A stretch of DNA of 64,000 bases, taken from the NCBI GenBank assembly GCA_036504595.1, contig DASXUX010000052.1, positions 1-64,000 on the forward strand, read 5' to 3'. The notes below the pieces were generated by a model that was not told the DNA's origin, did no database searches, and was given only the letters and a program-made list of their open reading frames with translations. Positions within the stretch are counted from its first letter, which is position 1. Every line of letters starts with the position of its first letter. Shown piece after piece: positions 26,701-35,705 of the stretch. This stretch comes from DASXUX01 sp036504595. GTDB taxonomy: Bacteria; Planctomycetota; SZUA-567; H5-PLA8. Both the position numbers and the translations under genes were made by a program.

Positions 26701-28359
26701 GCTTACGACGTGGTGTCTTCCCCACGTGTGTGGGGGTGAACCGCTACTTTGGGAGGCTCCGACGAATGGGCGGTAGTCTTCCCCACGTGTGTGGGGGTGA
26801 ACCGAGCGCGATCGAGTGTTGGTGCGGGATGGTGGGGTCTTCCCCACGTGTGTGGGGGTGAACCGAACTCAGAGGCACCTTGCAGACTGGTTCCGTGGTC
26901 TTCCCCACGTGTGTGGGGGTGAACCGTTGTCCAGTTTCCGGGGCGTGTTGTTCCCGAGGTCTTCCCCACGTGTGTGGGGGTGAACCGAAAAAACCGGCCG
27001 ATTCGTGCGTGGAAGGCACGTCTTCCCCACGTGTGTGGGGGTGAACCGCGCCGGCCGCCGCGACGGCGTGCAGGCTGCCCGTCTTCCCCACGTGTGTGGG
27101 GGTGAACCAGCTCATGGGCGTCGCGGAGGTCGTCAGCGGCTGTCTTCCCCACGTGTGTGGGGGTGAACCGTATTACGAAGCAGAGTTTAAGAATCATGGC
27201 GTGTCTTCCCCACGTGTGTGGGGGTGAACCGCTAAAGCTTTAAGAGCCTCTGGCCCCGCTGTAGTCTTCCCCACGTGTGTGGGGGTGAACCGATAGCGCC
27301 ACCGGTCGCGTCGGCCCCTACCACGTCTTCCCCACGTGTGTGGGGGTGAACCGCGCCACGTGCTGGCATCGATCTGCGTTTGAACGTCTTCCCCACGTGT
27401 GTGGGGGTGAACCGTCGCCCTGGCCTCAGCGATGCACGCCGAAACGGTCTTCCCCACCCATGTGGGGGTGAACCGAGTTCAACCCGCTGCGCGCGCCGGA
27501 GTACGAAGTCTTCCCCACGCATGTGGGGGTGAACCGCTCGCGCGTGCTCGAACAGCCCGGCTGGAACTGTCTTCCCCACGCATGTGGGGGTGAACCGGAT
27601 GAGTAACGCGAAGAAAGCTTTCAAGTTGAGTCTTCCCCACGCATGTGGGGGTGAACCGTAAGCCGCTGTCGCCAGGAAAGCCGATCACGTGTCTTCCCCA
27701 CGCATGTGGGGGTGAACCGATTCCCAGATCGGTCCCAGATCCGAACGACTTGTCTTCCCCACGCATGTGGGGGTGAACCGGAACGCGAAGCCGAGAAGCA
27801 GCGGCGCATCGCGTCTTCCCCACGCATGTGGGGGTGAACCGTGTGACGGTGTTTGCCGTGGCGCTCGCCAGCTGTCTTCCCCACGCATGTGGGGGTGAAC
27901 CTTCAGCACACGTCGATCGAGGACTGGTTCAAGCGTCTTCCCCACGCATGTGGGGGTGAACCGGAACTTCAGGACACGAAGGCCGAACTGGAAGCGTCTT
28001 CCCCACGCATGTGGGGGTGAACCGCTGAGCATCACCACGGGCACGCACACCACCAAGTCTTCCCCACGCATGTGGGGGTGAACCGTTCCACTTGCGCTGT
28101 ATAGCGCGTTATGGAGCGTCTTCCCCACGCATGTGGGGGTGAACCGCCGCTACATGGAATTCGACCAGATTGCTATTCGTCTTCCCCACGTGTGTGGGGG
28201 TGAACCGTATTATCACTTCCGTAATCGTATTCTTGCGTGTCTTCCCCACGTGTGGGGGTGAACCGGCGTCCGCTGCCAGTGAAACTCAGTACCGCCGATC
28301 TACCGGCACTGCGCATGGCTGAAGGTTCAAGTCTTCCCCGCGCATGTGGGGGTGAACCG
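20737..28359 (+). CRISPR. type I-E CRISPR array, about 125 repeats
   Basis: A 29-bp repeat with 32-bp spacers, starting at 20737. Repeat starts fall 61 bp apart to 28179 (the 123rd), except one 31-nt spacer (22535-22565) and one 33-nt spacer before 25739. Two further repeats, at 28239 (2-bp deletion) and 28331 (variant), are separated by a 65-nt gap, and a remnant GGTGAACCG lies at 28430-28438. The repeat begins GTCTTCCCC, ends GGGGGTGAACCG and folds by CCCCAC/GTGGGG. Most copies have ACGTGTGT in the middle; eleven consecutive copies (27508-28118) have ACGCATGT, one at 27447 has ACCCATGT, and 28179 returns to ACGTGTGT. The last base is T or A instead of G at 24091, 25616, 25739, 27081 and 27874. 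Decay at the far end sets the leader at the cas2 side. Confidence 0.97.
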
Positions 28360-28525
28360 CGCACACACGGAAGAGCTCGCTGCTGCTCGTCAGTCTGACG
28401 TACTCGTGTGCCGCTTAGGTCGATACCGAGGTGAACCGATTGTTCCTCGGAGGACGCATCCGCAGATCCTATGCGCCTTCGTGGCGCACTGAGAAATGCG
28501 GGTTTGGTCAGCGGACTCAAGCCTC

Positions 28526-29647
28526 TCACCATCCCGTCATTCGTGCCAGCAGCCGGCTGTATTCGACGAAGTTCGGCCATGAAACATCCGCCGGCACGCC
28601 GTGGTCGCACGACGGAATGTAACCGCCGTCCCGCAGCACGGGCTCAATCCGTTTGAGTTCCGCGCGAATATCTGCGCCTCCGCGAGCCATCGCGCGCTTA
28701 TCGACGCCGCCGCGATACGCCATCTGTTTTCCAAAGCGCCGCCGAAACTCGTTGATATCACAATGCGCCGCGACCTCAACCGGATCGCAAACGTTGATGC
28801 CCGATTCGATCCAGATCGGAATCAGATCGCCGACATAGCCATCGCTGTCCATCCCGACAAGCGGCAAGCCGGCGGCCTTCGCCATCTTCGCCCAGCGCAC
28901 ATACGACGGCATGCAAAAGTGCCGTGTCATTGCCGGGGAAATCATCGCGTGAGCTTTGTACGCCATGTCTTCCGATATATGGATCTGGTCCGGCGCCACA
29001 CGCACCAAAATCCGCTCCAAGCACCCCGCGACAAAGTTGGTCCAGAACGCGGCCATGTCTTCGACAAATTCCGGATCTTCGATCATCAGCATGCACAGGT
29101 TTTCGAAGCCGCACCACTCCCGAAGCTGCCAGAACGGGCCGTTGAACCAGACCGTCACCGCAAAATCCCGAGCCGCCAGTTTCTCGCAGCGCTGAGCGAA
29201 ATCCGCCGGAAAACGCCCCGGAGTGTCGATCGCATAGCGCGCCTTCATCTGCTCCCAGTCGTCCCGATTTTCGACCGGACACTTGATCCAGCGCCGCGTA
29301 ACAAAATCCTTGGCCATGCGCAGGTACGTCACGTCATAGGCGTCGGAGATTTCACAGATGTTCCCTTTCCAGTCCTGTACGACATAGTGTCCATCCTTCC
29401 GTTCGAGCACCTTCTCCTCGAATTGCGGAATCATCCGGAAGTCCACGCCCGGATCGATATACGGCTGCGTCTTCTCCCGCTGCATGCCGATCTGCTCGCA
29501 CAGAAAATCGAACCAATCCACGCCCTCCGGCAGCCCTTGCTCCCACCACGCCTTCAACGTCGATTCGCGCGGCCCGCCCGGCGAAAACGGCACCCGGTCC
29601 GGCTGTCCGAAGGTCAGCGTCTGGATGAATCGTTCCCGCGATGTCAT
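28526..29647 (-). CDS. uroporphyrinogen decarboxylase (URO-D) family protein
   Basis: 373 residues from ATG 29647, which follows AGGAGAG; longer frames extend into repeats. MTSRERFIQTLTFGQPDRVPF and the WFNGPFWQLREWCGFEN, HISEDMAYK and GVDKRAMARGG segments are typical of the URO-D/MtaA-like superfamily. Such proteins, common in PVC and related genomes, often act as corrinoid-dependent methyltransferases or are uncharacterised, rather than as haem-pathway HemE. No corrinoid protein is adjacent. The gene ends 90 bp after the last CRISPR remnant and is convergent with the array. Confidence 0.85.
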   Translation of the reverse strand: MTSRERFIQTLTFGQPDRVPFSPGGPRESTLKAWWEQGLPEGVDWFDFLCEQIGMQREKTQPYIDPGVDFRMIPQFEEKVLERKDGHYVVQDWKGNICEISDAYDVTYLRMAKDFVTRRWIKCPVENRDDWEQMKARYAIDTPGRFPADFAQRCEKLAARDFAVTVWFNGPFWQLREWCGFENLCMLMIEDPEFVEDMAAFWTNFVAGCLERILVRVAPDQIHISEDMAYKAHAMISPAMTRHFCMPSYVRWAKMAKAAGLPLVGMDSDGYVGDLIPIWIESGINVCDPVEVAAHCDINEFRRRFGKQMAYRGGVDKRAMARGGADIRAELKRIEPVLRDGGYIPSCDHGVPADVSWPNFVEYSRLLARMTGW

Positions 29648-29891
29648 GCGTGCTCTCCTGAAGCCTGAGTCATCAGACCTGGAGCATACAATTAGCACCG
29701 CCCCTCGAACATGGATTCGCAGCCCAAAAACCTGGATTATCGAACCTCCGCCTGCCGCGCGAAAAACACCAGACCACCAGACACCAAACCACTTTTTTCC
29801 CAAAGAAATCGCGTGACGTCGGCCAACCCGCGCTGTACCATCTGTAGAACTGGTGACTACTACTGGAACGCCGAGAGGGGAAAGCGCGCGT

Positions 29892-32800
29892 ATGGCTCAC
29901 ACACGATGCTCACGCTTGCTCGTTCAAATCTGTCTGGCCGCGGCACTGTTCTGCTGGGCCTTGCCTGCGGTGGAAGACGATAAGGCCGCGCGCGAACAGA
30001 CCATGCGGCATGCGCTCGATGCGCCCATCGTCTTCGTCAAACAGTTTAATTACCTCGGCCTGCACATCTACGATACCTATTACAAGTGGCGCCCCGGCGG
30101 CGGCATTTACCTGCTGGAGAATCCCTCCGATCCGCCGGAGAAGCAGCGCGTCAAGCCGATCATCGACCCGACCACTCCAGGAACGTTGGGCGCCGGTGTC
30201 TACAGCCATCCCGATCTGTCGTTCGATGCCAAGCGCCTGCTCTTCTGCTTCAAAGGCTCGCAAACCGGATCGACGAGCATCTACGAAATCAATGTCGATG
30301 GCACGGGCCTGCGCCGCGTTTCGGATCCGAACGCCACGTGCGAATGTTACAAGGGCAGTCACGGCGGGCAGCACGATGTCGCGCCGGCGTACCTGCCCGA
30401 TGGACGAATCGTCTTCACCTCGACGCGGCCCAGCGGCCTGGTTCCTTGCGCCAACAGCGGCGTGAACATCCTGCATGTGATGAATGCCGACGGCAGCAAC
30501 CTGCATCCGATTTCGGTGAACAACGTCAACGAATTCGACCCCAGCGTCATGCCCGACGGTCGCATTATTTACGGCCGCTGGGAATACGTGGACAAAACCG
30601 CGCTCACGCAGCAATCGGTCTGGACAATTTTTCCCGACGGGACCAACGAAACCGCCGTCTTCGCCAACAACATGGTGTTCCCCGAAGCCGTCCTCGACGT
30701 GCGCGCGGTACCGGGTTCCGAACACCTCATCTGCGGCACCTTCGCACCCCATAACGCTCCGCCGCGCGGCACCATCGCCTTCATCGATCCGCTGATGGGC
30801 AAGAACAGTCCCAACGCGATCACTAACCTTGAGTATCCCGACAAGCCCACGTTCGACCGCGGGGAATCCTGCGAACCCTGGCCGCTCTCTGAAGAACTGG
30901 TGCTCTACAGCGGGCGAGCGCCGTTGCCCAGCGGTGCGCCAAAGCCCAAGGAAGGCGGGCCGCCGTACAACGCGCTGATGCTGATCGATCGCAACTGCAA
31001 CAAGGTCGTCATTCATGCCGAACCGGACATGGACTGCCACAACCCCATGCTCGTTATTCCCCGCCCCACTCCGCCCGTGATCAGTTCCATCACCGATGGC
31101 AAAGCCGTCACGGGCCGGTTGCTGGTGCAGGATGTCTACGAGGGCCTCGACAACGTCAAGCGTGGCGAAATCAAGTGGCTGCGCGTGCTCGAAGAAACCT
31201 CGCGCGTGTCGGCCACGCCCGGCGGCAACCAGCCGTACAACCAGACCTTCCTCATCAGTTGCGCGCTGGCCTTCAGCGTAAAAAGTTTCTTGGGCATCGC
31301 ACCCGTCGAAGCGGATGGTTCGGCGTATTTCGAAGTGCCGTCCGGCCGCGCGATTTATCTGCAAGCGCTGGACGGCGACATGCGGCTAGTGCGCAGCATG
31401 CGCACGTTCATCAGTGCCGCGCCCGGCGTGACGCGTTCGTGCGTGGGTTGCCATGAATTCAAATACGGCGCGCCGCCGCGCAAGACGCATCCAAAAGCCT
31501 TGGAGCGCGAACCGAACAAGCTGAAGGACGAATCGTGGGGCAGCGGCTTCGTCGATTATCCCGACATGGTTCAGCCGGTACTCGACAAGCACTGCGTCAG
31601 TTGCCACGGGGGCGACAAAGGTTTTCAGGGCAAGCTGGACCTGAGCGGCGGCTGGACGCAGCATTTCAACATAAGCTACGAAAACCTGACCAGCCGGCGC
31701 TTCACCCAGCTCACCGCCTACCTGATCTCCGGCATCGATTGCATGAACGGCACCGCGCACTGGTCGGCGCAGATCATGCCGCCCAAGTCGCACGGCTCCT
31801 CCACCGCGCCGCTCGCAGAAATTCTCCTCAGCGGCCACAAAGGTTATATACCAAATCTCGGCCGCGCCGAACGCGACCTGCTGCTGGCCTGGATCGACAG
31901 CAACGGCCTGTATCACGGCACGTGGGACTACACGAAAAATGGCTGCAGCATCGATTCGTGGGAGAAAACGAAAAACGCCATCGTCGCCGAGATGGCCGCT
32001 TCCGGCTGCATGAAATGCCACGGCAACGAGAAAAATCAGCCGACCTTCTTTGAAGACGATTGGTTCAACCTCGAACGCCCGGAACTCAGCCGCGTCCTGC
32101 GCGCGCCCTTGGCAGTAGGGCGGGCCTCCGTGCCCGCCAAGGAGGTAGCGCCGGCCTCCGTGCCGGCAGGTTCGAGCGTTGATATCACCACAGCCGGCAG
32201 GGATGCCGGCGCTACCGGCTTGGGCGAAGCCCTGTGCCGCGACGCCAAACTTCTCCCCGGCCATCAGCGCGTGCGCATGCTCTGGCATGGTTACGCGCAC
32301 GCGGTCCAGCCGGTGGAGTACTATAAAGAGCCCGCGCCGCCCGCGCCGATCGATCCCAAAGCCCCGGTCGTGACGACGTTCGCATCCACGCAAGACCCGC
32401 ATTACCAGAAGCTGCTCGAAATCATCCGCAAGGGAAAACGCGACGCGCTAGCCACTCCGCGCGTGGACATGCCCGGCGCCGATGTGCAGGCCGGCGTCTG
32501 CCGCCAGTTTCATCCGCCGCCGATGCCCGATCCGATGCTCGAACTGAAAGCCACCGTCGATGCCGATTGCATCGTGCGCCTGAGCTGGGAACGTTCCGCG
32601 CGCACGATCGGCCTGGCGTTCGAAGTGCATCACGGCGACAAGGCCGACTTCGCGCCCGATGCCAAGACCCTGATGACCACTACGCGGCTGTTTCGGCATG
32701 CGGACATGACGGCTCAAACCGGCCCGCAGCATTACGCGTTGATGCTCCTCTCCGGCGATAACCGCAGCGCGCCGATCCGAGCCAGCGTCACCGTGCCGCC

Positions 32801-33734
32801 GCCTCCGCCGCCGAAAGCGCCGGAAGGACTGCTCGCCAAACCGGCGGCCGGCCGCATCGAACTGGAATGGAAAGCCGACGAAAAAAGCACGCTGCGCTAT
32901 CACGTCTACCGCGCCTCAATAGCGCCGGCGTCCCTGCCGGCCGAAACCAAGCAACTCACCACCGAACCGATCACCGCAACGAGCTACTGCGACGCCAGCG
33001 CCGCTGACGGCGCGAAGTATTCGTACACCGTGAAATCCGTCAGCCGCCGCGGCGCCGAGAGCGCGCCATCCGCCGCCGTTTCAGCCACCGCGCTGCCCGA
33101 AGTAAAAGACCCCGTGCTGCTCGCGCCTTTCGCGCAAGACCTCAGCGGGAAGCTTCAAGATGGCTCGGCCGCGTCCGGCAAAGCGCAGGGCAAAGCCAAG
33201 ATCCTTCCTGCCGGCACGGAGGCCGGCGCTACCGGCGTTCTGGACTTGCGCGAAGGCGGCTACGTCACGTTCGATCATCGCAGCGCCTACGAACTGGACC
33301 GCCGCTTGACCGTGGAATGCTGGGTGAACTTTACCGATCCCGGCCAGATGCCCGTCATCGTCAGTTGCGGCGACTGGGGCGCTTCCGGATGGCTGCTGCA
33401 ACGCATCGGCGGCGGCTGGCGCTGGCATTTGGCGGGAATTGATTGCGACGGCGGAAAGTCCACCGTAGGCCAATGGACGCATCTGGTCGGGACCTTCGAC
33501 GGCCAGACCGCGCGCGTCTATGAGAACGGCAAACAGGTCGCCGAGAAATCCGGCGCGCCGAAGTTGGCGCCGTTCACCGGCGCGTTGCACGTCGGACATT
33601 ACAGCGCTCGCCCAAGCGACGCGCCCTATCAAGTCACCGGCATGATTGCCGGACTGAAGATCTACAATCGCATTTTATCACAGCAGGAAATCGAGGCCGC
33701 CGCAGCGGACAATGCGAGATTCAAACAAAAGTAG
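29892..33734 (+). CDS. secreted multihaem cytochrome c / beta-propeller protein, HZS-alpha-like, with FN3 and LamG-like domains
   Basis: 1280 residues from ATG 29892, the start giving a signal peptide (RLLVQICLAAALFCWALPAVE). A WD40/TolB-like propeller (about 55-400; DPSVMPDGRIIYGRWEYVD) leads into a region resembling the middle domain of hydrazine synthase alpha. It has three CxxCH haem sites, at Cys517 (CVGCH), Cys568 (CVSCH) and Cys706 (CMKCH). A fibronectin-like module (about 985-1060) and a LamG/concanavalin-like domain (about 1120-1275) follow. Four palindromic repeat segments are translated in frame, encoding VAPASVPAG, AGRDAGATG, APASLPA and PAGTEAGATG. It probably acts in periplasmic electron transfer or substrate binding; anammox activity is not implied. 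Confidence 0.82.
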   Translation: MAHTRCSRLLVQICLAAALFCWALPAVEDDKAAREQTMRHALDAPIVFVKQFNYLGLHIYDTYYKWRPGGGIYLLENPSDPPEKQRVKPIIDPTTPGTLGAGVYSHPDLSFDAKRLLFCFKGSQTGSTSIYEINVDGTGLRRVSDPNATCECYKGSHGGQHDVAPAYLPDGRIVFTSTRPSGLVPCANSGVNILHVMNADGSNLHPISVNNVNEFDPSVMPDGRIIYGRWEYVDKTALTQQSVWTIFPDGTNETAVFANNMVFPEAVLDVRAVPGSEHLICGTFAPHNAPPRGTIAFIDPLMGKNSPNAITNLEYPDKPTFDRGESCEPWPLSEELVLYSGRAPLPSGAPKPKEGGPPYNALMLIDRNCNKVVIHAEPDMDCHNPMLVIPRPTPPVISSITDGKAVTGRLLVQDVYEGLDNVKRGEIKWLRVLEETSRVSATPGGNQPYNQTFLISCALAFSVKSFLGIAPVEADGSAYFEVPSGRAIYLQALDGDMRLVRSMRTFISAAPGVTRSCVGCHEFKYGAPPRKTHPKALEREPNKLKDESWGSGFVDYPDMVQPVLDKHCVSCHGGDKGFQGKLDLSGGWTQHFNISYENLTSRRFTQLTAYLISGIDCMNGTAHWSAQIMPPKSHGSSTAPLAEILLSGHKGYIPNLGRAERDLLLAWIDSNGLYHGTWDYTKNGCSIDSWEKTKNAIVAEMAASGCMKCHGNEKNQPTFFEDDWFNLERPELSRVLRAPLAVGRASVPAKEVAPASVPAGSSVDITTAGRDAGATGLGEALCRDAKLLPGHQRVRMLWHGYAHAVQPVEYYKEPAPPAPIDPKAPVVTTFASTQDPHYQKLLEIIRKGKRDALATPRVDMPGADVQAGVCRQFHPPPMPDPMLELKATVDADCIVRLSWERSARTIGLAFEVHHGDKADFAPDAKTLMTTTRLFRHADMTAQTGPQHYALMLLSGDNRSAPIRASVTVPPPPPPKAPEGLLAKPAAGRIELEWKADEKSTLRYHVYRASIAPASLPAETKQLTTEPITATSYCDASAADGAKYSYTVKSVSRRGAESAPSAAVSATALPEVKDPVLLAPFAQDLSGKLQDGSAASGKAQGKAKILPAGTEAGATGVLDLREGGYVTFDHRSAYELDRRLTVECWVNFTDPGQMPVIVSCGDWGASGWLLQRIGGGWRWHLAGIDCDGGKSTVGQWTHLVGTFDGQTARVYENGKQVAEKSGAPKLAPFTGALHVGHYSARPSDAPYQVTGMIAGLKIYNRILSQQEIEAAAADNARFKQK
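32145..32215. repeat. in-frame palindromic element in the cytochrome gene
   Basis: Inverted arms at 32145-32167 (GTAGCGCCGGCC...) and 32193-32215 (...GCCGGCGCTAC) with a 25-bp centre. The reading frame stays open and adds about 24 residues rich in Ala, Pro and Gly. A related GCGGGCCTCCGTGCCCGCC half arm lies just upstream at 32119-32138. Confidence 0.75.
32920..33234. repeat. two more half-palindrome copies in the cytochrome gene
   Basis: A left-arm copy at 32920-32941 (TAGCGCCGGCGTCCCTGCCGGC-like, encoding APASLPA) and a right-arm copy at 33211-33234 (encoding AGTEAGATG) match the arms at 32145-32215. Neither has a partner next to it. Both keep the frame. Confidence 0.65.
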
Positions 33735-33735
33735 T

Positions 33736-33764
33736 CTGGAGTCTGGAGTCTGGAGTCCCTGCAT
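33736..33764. repeat. TCTGGAG heptamer intergenic repeat
   Basis: Tandem AGTCTGGAGTCTGGAGTC directly after the cytochrome gene. Relatives occur at about 35070-35098, 35238-35278, 37976-38009, 42302-42328 (reverse) and 50052-50084, always at gene borders. Confidence 0.7.
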
Positions 33765-33787
33765 TTCGGCAACCCAAAGGACAGACG

Positions 33788-35032
33788 CTAGACTCCGGAC
33801 CTTTCCAGTCCATAGATTCGATACGGATTATCATGAAACCACATCTTCGCCATGCGCAGCGCTTCGGGCTTGTCGAAGTCGCCGGCATCCACGCGGTCAC
33901 CCAAAGCCGCGGCGGCGCATTCACGCGCGAGCACAAGATGTCCCCACGCTTTCTGCACCGCGACCCGGTAGTCGTTGCCGAACATCGTGATCTTATTCAA
34001 CGGCACCAGATCGATGATTTCGCTGAGCGCGCGGCGGGTCTGCTCCTGCGAGATAATCGGGCACCAGGTCAGATTCAGCGTGACGTTCGGCAGTCTCTTG
34101 CCGATCATCAGCGCGTCCTGCACCATCGGCATGCCGAGGTGAAACAAATCAAATCGGACATCGCGCCGCCGCAGTGCGAAATCAAGGAAGAACTTCGGAT
34201 CCAGTTCGCGGTAATCGCCCCAATAGCCGGTGTGCACCGCGACCGGAATGTTCATCTCCGCCGCAACGTTGAAGACTTTGTCGGCGAGAAAGCTTCGCAC
34301 GTGCGGGACGGGAACGGGCGTCTTCGAATGGATCGCCGCCGAGAATTCCGATTCCGCCAGCGACTGGTGCGCCGCCTTGTATTCGCCCACGAGAAGCTTG
34401 ATTCCGATCGCGCCGCCGCACAGGTCGTGCCGCAGTTCAGCCAGCAGGCGTTCTTCCGCGTCTTCGAGGTTTTCGATGCGTGTTCCGCTCGACCATTTTT
34501 CAATCGCCGGCGCCGACAGCTTCGCCGTCAGGTACTTCTGCGGCGCCATCGTCAGACCGCGTAGTTGCGGATCGGCCGGAAACGCAACGCGCTCCACACA
34601 CGTGATCGCCACCCGCGTTCCACATTTTTTGAAGACGCGCGAGTACAAGCCCAGCGTGTTGTCGGCCTTCACCTTCGCCGCGAGTTCGTGAATGGTCTGG
34701 TCATTGATGTCGTCGATCCCGAACCAGTCGCGCGCGGTCACGCGCAGAGCCCGGCAGTACGAGGTGTGCCTGATGTTCTCCCAGAGCGGCTTGATATGCG
34801 GCCACCACTTTTCTACCGACTGGTCGCCTGTATCCCGCAACCGCTCCACATACTCCTTCGGCATGCCGGCGGACTCCAGATCATGCTGGACGTAGCCGCC
34901 CGCGAACAGATTCGGCCCGGAGTACCCGAACGCGAGATACTCCGCTTCAGCCGGAATGTGCGTGTGCGCGTCGATGATTTCGAGCTGCGCAATTTCGTCG
35001 TACAATTGGCGAGCAGTCGGCGTGAGTTTCAT
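33788..35032 (-). CDS. amidohydrolase-superfamily protein
   Basis: 414 residues from ATG 35032 (MKLTPTARQLYDEIAQLEIIDAHTHIP); an in-frame ATG 15 bp upstream is possible, and neither has a strong ribosome site. DAHTH near residue 24 is the metal-binding HxH of the amidohydrolase fold. VAVHTGYWGDY and FDLFHLGMPM supply later histidines, and TMFGNDY the final aspartate. The length and the WWPHIKPLWENIRHTSY segment recall the uronate-isomerase-like or amidohydro_2 branch. The substrate is unknown. It is convergent with the cytochrome gene and not in an evident operon. Confidence 0.8.
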   Translation of the reverse strand: MKLTPTARQLYDEIAQLEIIDAHTHIPAEAEYLAFGYSGPNLFAGGYVQHDLESAGMPKEYVERLRDTGDQSVEKWWPHIKPLWENIRHTSYCRALRVTARDWFGIDDINDQTIHELAAKVKADNTLGLYSRVFKKCGTRVAITCVERVAFPADPQLRGLTMAPQKYLTAKLSAPAIEKWSSGTRIENLEDAEERLLAELRHDLCGGAIGIKLLVGEYKAAHQSLAESEFSAAIHSKTPVPVPHVRSFLADKVFNVAAEMNIPVAVHTGYWGDYRELDPKFFLDFALRRRDVRFDLFHLGMPMVQDALMIGKRLPNVTLNLTWCPIISQEQTRRALSEIIDLVPLNKITMFGNDYRVAVQKAWGHLVLARECAAAALGDRVDAGDFDKPEALRMAKMWFHDNPYRIYGLERSGV

Positions 35033-35296
35033 GCCGTGATTATACACATCGCGATCAAAAAAGACAAAAGTCTGGAGTCTTAGATTTTAGAGTCTCGCCG
35101 GGCGCATGACAGTAGCTGCACGGTTGCCATGTAGTGCGGGCATCCCGCCCGCCAAATCCACCGAAGAAGCGGGCAAGATGCCCGCACTACGACGCTCACG
35201 GCATCACAGTTACGGGCACGCACCCCATCTCTCGTGCGGACTCCAGACTCCAGACTCCAGACTCCTCGACTCCAAACTCTTTTATAGTGTTCTCGC
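35033..35296. repeat. repeat-filled intergenic region upstream of feoA
   Basis: No gene. It contains TCTGGAGTC words (35070-35098), a palindrome (35131-35152 with 35169-35190, outer arms GTAGTGCGGGCAT and ATGCCCGCACTAC) and GACTCCAGACTCC words (35238-35278). The palindrome is an intergenic relative of the elements found inside feoB and the cytochrome gene. Confidence 0.75.
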
Positions 35297-35351
35297 TTGA
35301 CACGATCCGCGAAACTGATACGTTATCTTCCGTTTTGAGAATGAGTCTCAA
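35297..35351 (+). promoter_or_regulatory. feo promoter region with Fur-box-like operator
   Basis: TTGAGAATGAGTCTCAA at 35335-35351 is a 6-bp inverted repeat around five bases and differs by one base from the TGAGAATnATTCTCA form of Fur boxes. A consensus -35 TTGACA lies at 35297-35302; the -10 is unclear (GTTATC near 35322 gives 19-bp spacing). The operator lies 28 bp before feoA, so iron repression by Fur is inferred. Confidence 0.65.
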
Positions 35352-35379
35352 TTAAGAAATCAGACGTGCTGGAGGTGGG

Positions 35380-35661
35380 ATGAACGTCGAGCGCTTGTGC
35401 CACTGGAAGTCGGGGGACGAAGGCCTGGTCACGGAACTCATCGGCTCATCGGGCCTGACCGACCGATTGCAGGAACTTGGCGTGATTCCCGGCGCGTGGG
35501 TTCGCATAGTTCAGCACGGCAGTCCCATGCTCATCCAGGTGGGCGACAGCCGCATCTGCCTGCGCCGTGCAGACGCCGCATCCATCGGCGCCCGCTTGAA
35601 CAGCCGTCCGTTCGAAGCAGCCGCAAAGCGTGCCGAGAATTTCAGCGCCGCCGCCGTGTGA
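35380..35661 (+). CDS. feoA: ferrous iron transport protein FeoA
   Basis: 93 residues; SH3-like FeoA domain with GLTDRLQELGVIPGAWVRIVQHGSPMLIQVGDSRICLRRADA. FeoA is a small cytosolic protein thought to regulate FeoB. ATG 35380 follows GGAGGTGGG. It is the first gene of a feoA-feoB-Cys-rich operon behind a Fur-like box, with 44 bp to feoB. The C-terminal 20 residues go slightly beyond the usual domain. Confidence 0.93.
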   Translation: MNVERLCHWKSGDEGLVTELIGSSGLTDRLQELGVIPGAWVRIVQHGSPMLIQVGDSRICLRRADAASIGARLNSRPFEAAAKRAENFSAAAV

Positions 35662-35705
35662 GCCCGCTCGTCGCTGGAGCACCATGAGCCAAGAGCAATA
35701 CTTGA

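Noticed and set aside
20439..28128. Many long minus- and plus-strand reading frames with repeated GSPPHTWGR, RFTPTHVGKT and VHPHTRGED
   Set aside because: They are translations of the CRISPR repeat; the 61-bp period (remainder 1 on division by 3) cycles the repeat through all three frames. They have no ribosome sites.
8649..28525. A cas3 gene for the type I-E system
   Set aside because: No HD-nuclease or DExH-helicase frame exists between the kinase and the array or anywhere else in the window.
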